From: Phanerochaete sordida
Taxonomy: Eukaryota > Basidiomycota > Agaricomycetes > Polyporales > Phanerochaetaceae
Length of the DNA: 64,000 nt
Assembly (NCBI GenBank): GCA_019973155.2
Contig: BPQB01000002.1
Span: forward strand, 434,001 to 498,000
Direction of reading: 5' to 3'
Below, one piece after another: positions 55,541-64,000 of the stretch (within the stretch, counting starts at the first letter, position 1; every line of letters begins with the position of its first letter). A program made the translations under genes and the position numbers. Under the pieces are notes generated by a model. It was not told where the DNA came from. It saw nothing but the letters and a program-made list of their open reading frames with translations, and ran no database searches.

Positions 55541-55729
55541 AGGCTTCACCCTCAGCGTGAGGTTCAAAAGATGAAGGGAATCACGCCGCCAAAGGATAGA
55601 GCGCCGCCAGTAAGACACTGCACTGGAGGGATACGTTGGGATAGTGCATTGTTTTCAGTGCAGTACATGCACGCAGCCACAGGTAGGAAACATGAACATA
55701 GGCTACTTCTATGCGTAGCGGAACACCCT
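55541..55729. other. 3' flank of AA9 copy 3
   Basis: Short spacer between the repeat array and the stop codon of AA9 copy 3. Nothing recognised. Confidence 0.4.
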
Positions 55730-56806
55730 CTATCCTTGCCAGACAGCGGGGCCGGCTGCACAAGCGCGTTAGCGAGAACAACTCCCCAAACCAGTGGATT
55801 TCACTCACGGGCGACGTAGCCGGTGAAGTTCTTGGGGAGGTTGTAGATGTTGATCAGGATGCCGGGCTCGTACTGCGGGACACATGTCAGCGACCAGCCA
55901 CACGCTCGTCCCGAGGAAGGCACGTACGCCGGTGTAGACACCCGGGATCGAGACGAGCGGGCCGGGGGTGCCGCTGCCGCCGTTCTCGACGTTGATCTGC
56001 GCGCAGCCGATGTAGAACTGCGCGCCGCCGTACGTGCTGGCGACGTGGAGCGCGATCTGCGTGCGTTCAGCGACGCCGGCGTATACATCGCAGAGGAACG
56101 ACGCACCTGCTCGACCCGTGCAAGGTACTGGCCGCTCGGGAGGCTCTTCGGGAGCGTGAAGGTGAAGGACTGCTGCGTCGTCGACGGGAAGACGAGCGCG
56201 CCGTTCTCGTAGACGGGCTTCTGCTCGTAGACCTTGAACCAGGTCTGGGCGGTGCCCGCCTGCACGGAGTTGGCCTCCGGGGTGGCCTTGGAGAGGTAGA
56301 CCGAGAGGTACTGCGGAGGCAGTCAGTATCGCCGCGACTGCGCATCGTGCAGGTCTCTTACACCAGGGTGGTAGATCGGGCCGTTCTGCACAAGTAGTTA
56401 GTCAGGTTGTCATCCGATGAATTGGCTCTTTTCGCTCACAGCCTGGAAACCGATGGTCGAGCCAGCGCTGACAGTGGCGGTCGAGGTCTGGCCAGCAGTG
56501 TTGGCGAGGTCGAGCTCGTAGCAGCGGAACTCAGGGTCGGTGACGCTCGTGACCTGTGATGGTGCTCAGCCGCGGAACGCGAACACACCACCAGCAGAAC
56601 GTACTGGGCCGTTCGAGTAGTGGTTGGCCGTCTCGCGGATGTACTGCCAGTCGGGCGAGATGGTGCTGCCGACAATAAAGTCCGGGAACGTGTCTGGGCA
56701 TGCCGAGGTCAGCGAGACGGCGTCTCCCAGAAATAGCGGTGAACTCACAGTGAGCCGCGACGAGCGGCACGGCAACGGCGGCAAGAGCTGCGAGAGAGGC
56801 CTTCAT
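55730..56806 (-). CDS. AA9 lytic polysaccharide monooxygenase, copy 3
   Basis: Eight exons from high to low: 56749-56806, 56605-56693, 56440-56553, 56362-56385, 56107-56310, 55928-56056, 55809-55872, 55730-55755; 235 aa. Secreted copper enzyme as copies 1 and 2. Signal peptide 1-18 (ending LVAA), then His19 (HYTFPDFI), second copper His H93 (IYHPG), Q176 and Y178 in [10 protein letters not shown]; it ends GPAVWQG. Copy 3 has neither the micro-exon nor its extra intron: exon 3 simply runs on through GFQA. The intron inside the TTQQ segment of copies 1 and 2 is also missing. Copy 3 is closer to copy 1 in the C-terminal half. TATATAAG lies about 70 nt upstream on the coding strand. Confidence 0.92.
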
Positions 56807-57607
56807 TTCGATTCCGAGCTTTTCGCTGAGGATATGACCGATAATGAGGTCTGTCGTCGCTAACGCTGCCACCTTATATACCGTGCATCCGTCCAGCCAC
56901 CGGCCCGTAGTTGGCATTATTGCACTTCTTGGCCACATAGTGAGGCGACACAGCGTGACTGGCCTATGACTGGACGATAGCGCGACGTCCGTCGCGCGAG
57001 CCGTCACGCAACGCGCGGAAGCAAGGGTCAGCGGACGCCGCGGACCACGGGGCTGGTTCGAAGCGTCCAAAGTCCGAGTTGGAACCGTGAATGTCACGGA
57101 AGTAAAGGACTGTCGGCAAGCGAATGTTGCAGCCTCGCATTGCAGCCTCGCTCCAATGGCGTGCTAATTCACGGATAAACGCATGCCGGTCGTGCCGAGC
57201 ATTTTCCAATCTCGGGAGAGAAGTCGACTTGTTGGAGCCAGAAGCGCAACGTCGATATGGTCGAGGCTTCGGTAGCCGGGCAAGCGGTACTTCATGTCAT
57301 GTAGACGGCTGCTCGTGAATTGTCCAGGGGTAACCTCAACACGCTGGGAGATGTGAGGTGTTATTGAGCGGAGTTTGCACCACACGAGAGGTTTGGCTGA
57401 CCTGCGTTCTCTAATGATAGCTTGCAGATAGCACAACGTGCGGCAGCGTTGCAGGCACAAGGGCCTGGAGGCTCAGACGATGTGGAGGCAGCGTCTGGGA
57501 GCGGAAGCCCCGGGGGCGTCTAAACGGGTAGGCAACGGCTTGGTGGCGTTAGACGCCAAAAATGGGCGCCTAGGCTTGGCAGAACCAAGCTGGCAGAACG
57601 TTTCAAC
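56807..57607. promoter_or_regulatory. Upstream region of AA9 copy 3
   Basis: Contains the copy 3 TATA element (minus strand, GGTATATAAGG at about 56873-56883) and otherwise anonymous sequence up to the tRNA-Pro gene. No gene is supported. Confidence 0.45.
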
Positions 57608-57697
57608 GGCCTGGTGGTCTAGTGGTATGATTCCTTCTTAGGGCTGATTTGTTCAGGCGACTGGAGGAGGTCCCGGGTTCAATCCCCGGCTAGGCCC
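57608..57697 (+). tRNA. tRNA-Pro (AGG) with an 18-nt intron
   Basis: The acceptor stem GGCCTGG pairs with CTAGGCC (one G-U). The D arm contains AGTGGTAT, the anticodon stem CCTTC pairs with GGAGG, and the T arm is CCGGG TTCAATC CCCGG. The anticodon AGG is at 57640-57642. An 18-nt intron (57644-57661) sits one base 3' of the anticodon. Downstream CGTTCTTTTG offers a T-run terminator. The T arm closely resembles the right arms of the repeat array 2 kb upstream. Confidence 0.88.
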
Positions 57698-58214
57698 GTT
57701 CTTTTGCATCCTAAGATGAAGTTCTGAAGTTAGGAGATGCGAAGCAATTTTTTCCTGAATTTTCCGATTTTATTTCTAATTGTTTCATCTTTTGTAGATC
57801 TAAGCGTGTTTCCGGGTTTACAGCTATACCAGGTCTCTGACATATATACGCTGCAACCCTCAGTAAATATTTGATCAGCCTCTCGAGCTGTATGTAGGTC
57901 AAACCGTAGCAAGAAAGGATCCATCCGCTTTGCAGATGTCGGCTGAAGTCGCTTAGCGCCCGTGCGCCCGCAAGGGAATGACGGGCTCGTCTTCAAGCTT
58001 CAATCTTTACAGCAACGCCCACCTGGCATGTACAGAACATAGTCTGTCTCTCCACAGCCTCTCAGCATCCAATGTCGTGCCTTATGATGCCCTGATACCT
58101 ACAGACTTCGTTGATGGACCCGTAGTATCGCTTGAATGTACATTGTACAGAAGCCAATTATCTGCAGCATCGATTTTACTTATACATATACATGTTGTTC
58201 TTACACACAGCAGC
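57698..58214. other. Intergenic region
   Basis: AT-rich 3' flank between tRNA-Pro and the homoserine dehydrogenase stop codon. No gene is recognised. Confidence 0.4.
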
Positions 58215-59461
58215 TCAGAGCACAAGCTTGAGCAGGTCGCTCATGACACCCATCGCTGTCACAGCTGCGCCGGCACCTGCGCCCTGGACGATAAGCGGAC
58301 GGGGGCTGTACCGTTCTGAATGGAACATGATGATGTTGTCTGACCCGCCAAGAGAGGTGGCGAAGGGGTGAGTAGTCGGGTACCTACATCGCAAAACAAG
58401 TTCAGCGCGACACAGTGCACAGGCGGACGGGAACGTACTTCTGGAGGTCGGCCTTCACCAAATTGTTCTCGACATCCACCACGCCGACAAAGCGAAGGAC
58501 AGAGCCTTCTTTGAGAGCCTCCTCGCGCAGCTTTTCGAACTCGGCGTCGAACTCGGGGAGCTTCTCGACGAACTCAGTGCCGTTCGCGACCGACTCGAGA
58601 GCGGCGGGGACAAGCGAGCGCGTCTGGACGGAAGCGTAGCCCTCCGGAAGTGCGCTTTGGAGCGTGGGGATGGAGCGCGCGAGGATGGCAAGCTTGCGCG
58701 CGACATCTGCGCCGTTCAGGTCGTCCGCGGGGTGGGGCTCCTGCGGCGCGGTCAGACGGCGCGCGAGTCAGACAGGGGTGGGACGCACGGTGTAGCCCTT
58801 TTCGCGTGCGACGCGGACGACAGACGAGAAGGACGGGCCGCCTGCGCTGGCGGTCGAGAAGTTGTTGAAGATGTAGCTCATCGTGCCCGAGAAGACACCC
58901 TCGATCTTCTTGACCTGCGCGCGAGTGCGGTCAGTGCGGGCCTCACGGCACACAGGCTCCTCCACGCACCTTGTCCCCAGTCGCCACCAGGTCCTTCAGG
59001 GTCTGCACGACGGGCAGGCCCGCGCCGACGGTGCTCTCGTTGAGCCACCGCGCGCCGCTCTCCGCGCTCGCGCGCTCGATGGCGTCGTAGAGCTCCTGGC
59101 TGCCGGAGAACGCCTTCTTGTTCGGCGTCACGACGTGAATGCCGCGCGCGAGGAAGCGCGGGTACAGCGCCGCGACGTCCTGCGCGGACGTGTTGTCGAC
59201 GAGCACGGCGGCCTCGAGGCCCGCGAGCTGCTCGAGGAGCGCGTGCAGGTCAGGGGCCGCGCGCGACGCGCTCAGCGCCGTCGCCCACGAGCCCGCGTCG
59301 ACGGGCAGGCCGGCCGCGGCGAAGAGCGTGTACTTGGACGACGTGAGCGAGACGAGGCGGAAAGGGCTCGGAGCGGGCAGCGCGAGTAGCTGCGAGATGA
59401 GCTCCGAGCCGACGAGGCCCACGCCGACGATGGCGACAGAGAGAGTGGGCTTGCGGGGCAT
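58215..59461 (-). CDS. HOM6: Homoserine dehydrogenase
   Basis: Four exons from high to low: 58970-59461, 58789-58914, 58439-58740, 58215-58383; 362 aa (yeast Hom6 359). Cytosolic NAD(P)-dependent reduction of aspartate semialdehyde to homoserine, on the way to threonine and methionine. Rossmann motif GVGLVG at residues 13-18, then VDNTSAQDVA, HVVTPNKKAFSG (the Lys-containing active-site loop), NESTVGAGLPVV, the substrate-site block KIEGVFSGTMSYIFN, and PHPADDLNGADVARKL. It ends PLIVQGAGAGAAVTAMGVMSD. Introns are all GT-AG. There is no ACT or aspartokinase domain, as expected for a fungal monofunctional enzyme. Confidence 0.95.
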
Positions 59462-59773
59462 CTTTTGGTGCAGGCCTGGCTGGAAGATACGGGACTGATA
59501 AGGCGCGTCGAGGGGGTCGTAAGGTGGGGAGAGGGAGGGGCCCGAGTCAGAATCCACTCAGCAGCGGTCAGCAAGCGACTCAGCAGCGGCTCAGCAGATA
59601 CGCGCAAGCGCCCGGCGTGAGATTGGCAGTCGCAGGCAGTCGCACGCGTACGCGAGACGAACAGTCCTACTATCCCATCATGCTTAGTCTCTAGCAGGGT
59701 CTGACGGGTCTCATGATGCTTGCTTGGTGACACACAACTTAGTATCATCATATGTGAATCATAATCCGCTCGT
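59462..59773. promoter_or_regulatory. HOM6 promoter with near-Gcn4 sites
   Basis: GAGTCA (59544-59549) and GACTCA (59577-59582) each match six of seven bases of the Gcn4/Cpc1 site TGASTCA, which controls amino-acid biosynthesis genes in fungi. A 12-nt direct repeat ACTCAGCAGCGG occurs at 59556 and 59578. Suggestive only. Confidence 0.35.
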
Positions 59774-61091
59774 CTATGCCACATGAATGGGGTTCCACTG
59801 GCACGCCCCCTCGTCACCCTTGTCCAACGCGTCGATTCTCGCCATGTCTTCCGAGCTAATTTCGAAGTCATATACCGATGCGTTCTCGCGAATGCGACTG
59901 GGCTGCGATGATTTTGGAAGAGGAGAGAATCTGGGTAGCGCTGTCAGGATCACAGGCTTGAGTTGTTACGAGGGAAGACATACCCGTGTTGCAACGACCA
60001 TCGAATGAGGATCTGGGGAACAGTCTTGTTGTACTGGGAGGCGAGGCTCAGCCTCATCAAGTCCCATGAGATATATGAGCAGAAGGTAGGTACCTTTTTC
60101 GCGACTGCGTCGAACACAGGGTCCTTGAACGCGCCCCGTATAAGGGGGCAGTAAGCCTGCACAACGATGCCCTTCTTGCGGCAGTACTCGACAATCGGCC
60201 GCTGTTGGCAGTAGGGGTGCAGCTGAAGGGGAGCATAATCAGCAAGGAGAGACCGTAGCTTGGATCGGATGCGTACCTCGATCTGATTGACAACAGGCAT
60301 CTCGAGGCCGGCTTCAATAATCTCTTCGATATGCCTGATGTTGCTGTGGGAGCGAATGAGTACATCTTGTGGGTGCACTGAATTGTCAGGACGTACTAGT
60401 TGCTGACACCAATACTCCGCACTTTGCCTTCCTTGCGCTTCTCAATGAGCGCACGCCAGGTCTCGAGGCGGCGCTCCTTGCCAGTAAGCGGGGAATGGAT
60501 CAGGTATAAATCGATATAATCTATGGACGATGTGTCAGGACTCAGGCCTCAGGACTAGCAGATAGACAACTCCTAGAAGCATACCCAACCCGAACTTCCT
60601 GTATGACTGTTCGAAACATCTCAGCGTGCTTTTGTACCCAAAGTCAGGGTGATAGATCTTGGAAGCTATGTGGCGGCAGATTGGATCAAGCCACGGTATT
60701 TTAGCATGCGGAGTTCGGACGCACTGACGAAGAGCTCTTCTCTCGGGACGCCACAGTCGCGTACAGCGCGTCCAACTTCCGTCTCGTTCTCATAATAACG
60801 CGCAGAGTCGATGTGCCTTGACGGCTCGTTCAGACCTAGTCTGGCTGGGCCCGCATAGTGTAATCATAGCACATACCGGTAGCCAACTTCGATGGCGGTG
60901 ATGCAGCTGGGGTAGCAATCCCAGTTCTGATAGACTCCTAGTCCGAGGATGGGCAAATCATAACCTATGTCAACACGGAGAATGTCAGCGTATTGACTCC
61001 CCAGCACGTATAACGCCTGCGTGGAATACGTACCGGATAGGAGCTGGAACTTCGACTGAATCGTCAGGCTCTGGCTGTGAGGTTCCGGCAT
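59774..61091 (-). CDS. Aldo/keto reductase
   Basis: Nine exons from high to low: 61034-61091, 60877-60964, 60725-60816, 60585-60665, 60397-60520, 60277-60343, 60094-60222, 59984-60033, 59774-59930; 281 aa. NADPH-dependent reductase of the AKR superfamily (TIM barrel). The catalytic tetrad is present: D52 and Y57 in [12 protein letters not shown]82 in SKIYH, H115 in LYLIHSP. Further marks: [33 protein letters not shown] (cofactor 2'-phosphate site) and a C-terminal WNPIHV. It belongs to the small fungal group acting on aldehydes or 2-keto esters; the substrate is not determined. Several introns interrupt conserved motifs, and the spliced product is intact. Divergent from the kinase gene. Confidence 0.9.
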
Positions 61092-61619
61092 GGCACCTAA
61101 AAGTGTGAGCAGGCTGATGATAGTAAGAGCATAGGCTGGGGGAGCTCCTTATCGCTCTTGACTCAGCGCAAAAACCTGCCAATCCCGCGTGCACCTTTTC
61201 CCTTTTCCTCGTCCCGTATCTCCTCTCGTCGAATCACGTCATCGCAAAGGGCTTGAACGACCAGACCTTCACTCGTGCTAGGCTGTGGGCACTCGCAGAC
61301 AGATATATGGGGAATAGATGAATCATGTTATTTCGAAAGAGAGCAGCTCTCCGCCGACGTGAAGACAGGCCTTTGAGCGCGGGCGGAGAGCGAGAGTCGC
61401 GTCGGACAGAGTCGCGCGGTGGGCGTTCGATCGAAAGCGCCTGGGAGGCTCTGGGAGGGGCGTCATCGCACGTGGCTAGCACATGGACTTCGAACGACCT
61501 GGCTGCAGCCGCGAGTTCGTCTGTGTTCCCCGACCTCGACCTCGACGGCGACGACCTCGACGGCGGCCTACATATTCTCTATCTAACTCTTACCATACAC
61601 ACATACTAATCTCTACGCT
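61092..61619. promoter_or_regulatory. Divergent promoter, aldo/keto reductase and kinase
   Basis: Shared upstream region of 528 nt. Near the kinase start it has a repeated CTCGACGGCG motif (61540-61565) and an AT-rich leader (CATATTCTCTATC...CATACACACATAC). No gene is seen. Confidence 0.4.
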
Positions 61620-64000
61620 ATGTCTTCCGTAATCGACAGTCCCCCTCGTGCTCCTCCCGTCAAGTACAGGACGCCTCTTGGCACCCGCTGGGAGAAGGAG
61701 AAAGCCGCTGCTGGTCAGGGCGCATTCGACTACCCCGACGACGCCAAATTCGTCGGACCTTGGATCATCGGCGAATGCGTCGGGAAGGGCGCGTCGGGCC
61801 ACGTCAAGATCGCTCGGCACCGTCGCACTGGCCAGCTCGCCGCGGTCAAGATCCTTCCCCTCCAGCCCTTCGTCTCGAACCGCAACGCGCAGGCGCAGGC
61901 CAAGACGGAGAAGCAGCGCATGGGCATCGATCGGGAGATCACGATGATGAAGCTCATGAACCATCCGAACATCATGCGAATCTACGACGTCTACGAGGGC
62001 GAGAAGGAACTCTACCTCATCCTTGAGTACGTCGAGGGCGGCGAGCTCTTCGACTTCTTGGTCAACCGCGGCAAGCTAGCTCCTCTCGAAGCGCTTGGGT
62101 ACTTCAAACAGATCGTCTACGGTATCAACTATGCACACACCTTCTCTATTATCCACCGCGACCTCAAACCTGAGAACATCTTGATTCACTCCCTCGATCC
62201 TCCCCTTGTCAAGATCGCTGACTGGGGCATGGCTGCCTTCGCTCCTCCGACTCTGCAACTTGAGACTAGCTGTGGCAGCCCTCACTACGCCAGCCCGGAG
62301 ATCGTCAACGGACATCGCTACACTGGGACTGCAACCGACATCTGGAGCTGCGGCGTCATCTTGTATGCTCTTCTGACTGGGCGACTTCCATTTGACGACA
62401 AGAATGTTCGGACTCTACTGGGGAAGGTCAAGCTTGGCAAATACGAAATGCCCACCTACATCGACCCGCTGGCCAAGGATCTGCTCTCTCGCATGCTCGT
62501 CGTCGATTGTAAGAAGCGAATCTCGGTGAGGACCCAATCTGTCTTTCGTCGAGGCGGAACCAACTGACTTCTCGAACAGATGACCGAAGTCTTGGAGCAC
62601 CCTTGGCTTCAAAGCACCACTCCGGGCATCACCTATGTGCCTGCTCCGCCTGTCTCTGAACTAGCCAGACCACTTCCTTCCGCTCGGCACATTGATCGTG
62701 ACTTGTTCCATTCTCTTTGCGTCATCTGGGGTCGTCATGCGGACTACGAACAGATCAAGGCCGACTTACTCAGTCCTGCTGGTGAGGGCGTTCTCGCGAA
62801 AGCCTTCTACTTCTTGCTCCAGAAGCATCGCGAGCGCACTATGGAAGAACACGGGATACTCATGGACGACATCCTGAAGTCTCCTGGCAAGGTGGTTATC
62901 AAGCAGTACGCCACGCCCAAGTATCGTAAGGGCGAGTCGGAGATTATTCAGTCTACGAAGCCTCCACGTCCCACTATCTCTACGCTTTCGGAGCCCGCTG
63001 CATCTGCCTGCCGATCGCCTTCTCCAGTCCGCCCACTTCAGATGCCTGGTCTACCCGCGATTGCGATGGAGCGAACGGCTTCCCGGGATCACCCACCATC
63101 GCCTGTCGGGCCACGTCCTCAGCGGCCCCGGCCGACCTCCTCTCCTGTCGGCGAAGACATTATCGGCTCTCCTCCTGCTCGTGGCTACGCCTCAGATGCG
63201 CGTTCACGCCTGTCCACCGCTGGGTCTCCGACTCCCGTCCGAAAGCTTCAGCTCTCTGAGATGCTTGCTGGTCTTCCGCATGACTCTCGGTCACCTCGCT
63301 ATCCTGGGTACACTGGAACGTCTCGCCCGGTTTCAGTCCTCCCGCCGGTCACTGCTGGACAGCCTGCTCGCGGAACTTCGTCTATGACGCCTGGCTTCGT
63401 GCACGCTCCTACCCCTGTTCCGGCTCTGGAACCGAAGATCCTACCGATGATCACGGCGCCGAGGGTCGGGGACGCTGAGCTCCAGAGGACGATCGACCAG
63501 TACGCCAATATGGTCAACGAGCGTGTGCAGACCTGGAACACGGCGCAGTCTCAGCGCGTAACCGAACAGTCCGCGACCTCCGACACTGGAGCCCATCCTC
63601 ACGACGGCCACGTCCGGTCACGCAGCTCTAGGCCTGCGGAAGTGCCGTTGCGCCATGAGGAGCTCCGAGGGAACAAGGAGAACGTCGATGATGTTGATGC
63701 TGGAGCGAAGACCGCTCAGGGTACCGTTCCTGGAGGCCTTGGCTTTGGCTCTTCGGTCCCCATGCCCAACGCTCCTCTGGGCAAGGAAATGGCGAACCTT
63801 CTCGTGCTCGCTGGGCCGGAGAAGAGGGATAAGAAGCATCGCGGTAAGTCTATCCACTCAGCTTCACCACGCATAGACTGACGTTCCCAACCAGCTTCCA
63901 CCATCGACATCGGCTCTCCCAGCCTCCAGAAGCGCGGGACGTTCACCTCGATGCTCGGCTCCCCGGTTCCGATGTCACCCCCGCCTTCGACGCTCCTCGG
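61620..64000 (+). CDS. Ser/Thr kinase of the Nim1/Gin4/Hsl1 family, cut by window end
   Basis: Exons 61620-62525, 62580-63843, 63895 onward; the gene continues beyond 64000. Over 755 codons are present. CAMK-type kinases of this group act at the bud neck or cell cortex and restrain Wee1 at mitotic entry. The kinase domain covers about residues 46-310: glycine loop GKGASGHV, Lys77 in AAVK, RDLKPEN with HRD at 179-181, D201-W-G203 in place of DFG, then CGSPHYASPE and DIWSCGVILYALLTGRLPF. Behind it lies a small helical region that starts FHSLCVIWGRH and resembles a UBA-like segment, then a long Ser/Pro-rich disordered part with many SP sites. The first intron falls inside the last kinase helix. 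Confidence 0.88.

Noticed and set aside
1..64000. LTR retrotransposon or autonomous DNA transposon
   Set aside because: No reverse transcriptase, integrase or transposase motif was seen in any frame; only the short TIR element is supported.

Overview
The window is nuclear DNA of a basidiomycete fungus, almost certainly an Agaricomycete. The evidence is GC-rich sequence, genes broken by many short (about 45-70 nt) GT-AG introns with CTGAC-type branch points, Pro/Ser-rich regulatory proteins, a DUF6593-type protein and a tandem family of AA9 lytic polysaccharide monooxygenases (LPMOs). The AA9 genes point to a wood- or litter-decaying lifestyle. No species is claimed. Exon limits were read by hand from splice signals, and every multi-exon model closes to an intact reading frame.

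Layout. 0.5-2.3 kb: two tandem secreted-protein paralogs (-). 2.8-5.7: nucleoporin Nup96 (+). 6.2-7.1: DUF6593 protein (-). 7.1-10.6: gene-poor, with a possible F-box relic. 10.6-12.0: GID9/MAEA ubiquitin-ligase subunit (+). 12.6-15.0: NCS1 uracil/uridine/allantoin-type permease (+). 15.4-17.6: bHLH factor (+). 17.9-18.6: HRI1 (+). 19.4-20.7: acidic unknown protein (+). 21.5-23.4: MFS transporter (+). 23.7-24.4: four-helix membrane protein (-). 24.4-27.0: gene-poor. 27.0-28.9: 6-phosphofructo-2-kinase (-). 29.2-30.1: Yra1/ALY mRNA-export factor (-). 30.3: tRNA-Thr (+). 30.4-35.6: gene-poor, GC-rich, with a 289-bp tandem duplication. 35.6-36.4: basic unknown protein (+). 37.3-39.2: mitochondrial GTPase MTG1 (+). 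39.2-43.6: gene-poor. 43.6-44.1: RNA polymerase II subunit RPB11 (-). 44.8-45.4: ribosomal protein L28/uL15 (+). 46.5-48.5: MGRN1-like RING E3 ligase (+). 49.1-50.2: Tlg1/syntaxin-6 SNARE (+). 50.4-56.8: three AA9 LPMO genes (-), with a tRNA-derived repeat array and a nested MITE between the second and third. 57.6: tRNA-Pro (+). 58.2-59.5: homoserine dehydrogenase (-). 59.8-61.1: aldo/keto reductase (-). 61.6-64.0: Nim1/Gin4-type protein kinase (+), cut by the window end.

Most genes are independent housekeeping loci and there are no operons. The functional group is the LPMO trio: three secreted copper enzymes, each exactly 235 aa, with the same fold residues but different intron sets (10, 11 and 8 exons). 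Two of them need a 2-nt micro-exon to keep frame. The repeats between 54.7 and 55.5 kb (tRNA-Pro-like arms in inverted pairs, interrupted by a 303-bp TIR element) are the most unusual non-coding structure. Other oddities are a 5-nt exon in the permease, a GC-AG intron in GID9, loss of the catalytic His in the phosphatase half of the PFK-2 protein, and a RING finger split by a 71-residue insert.
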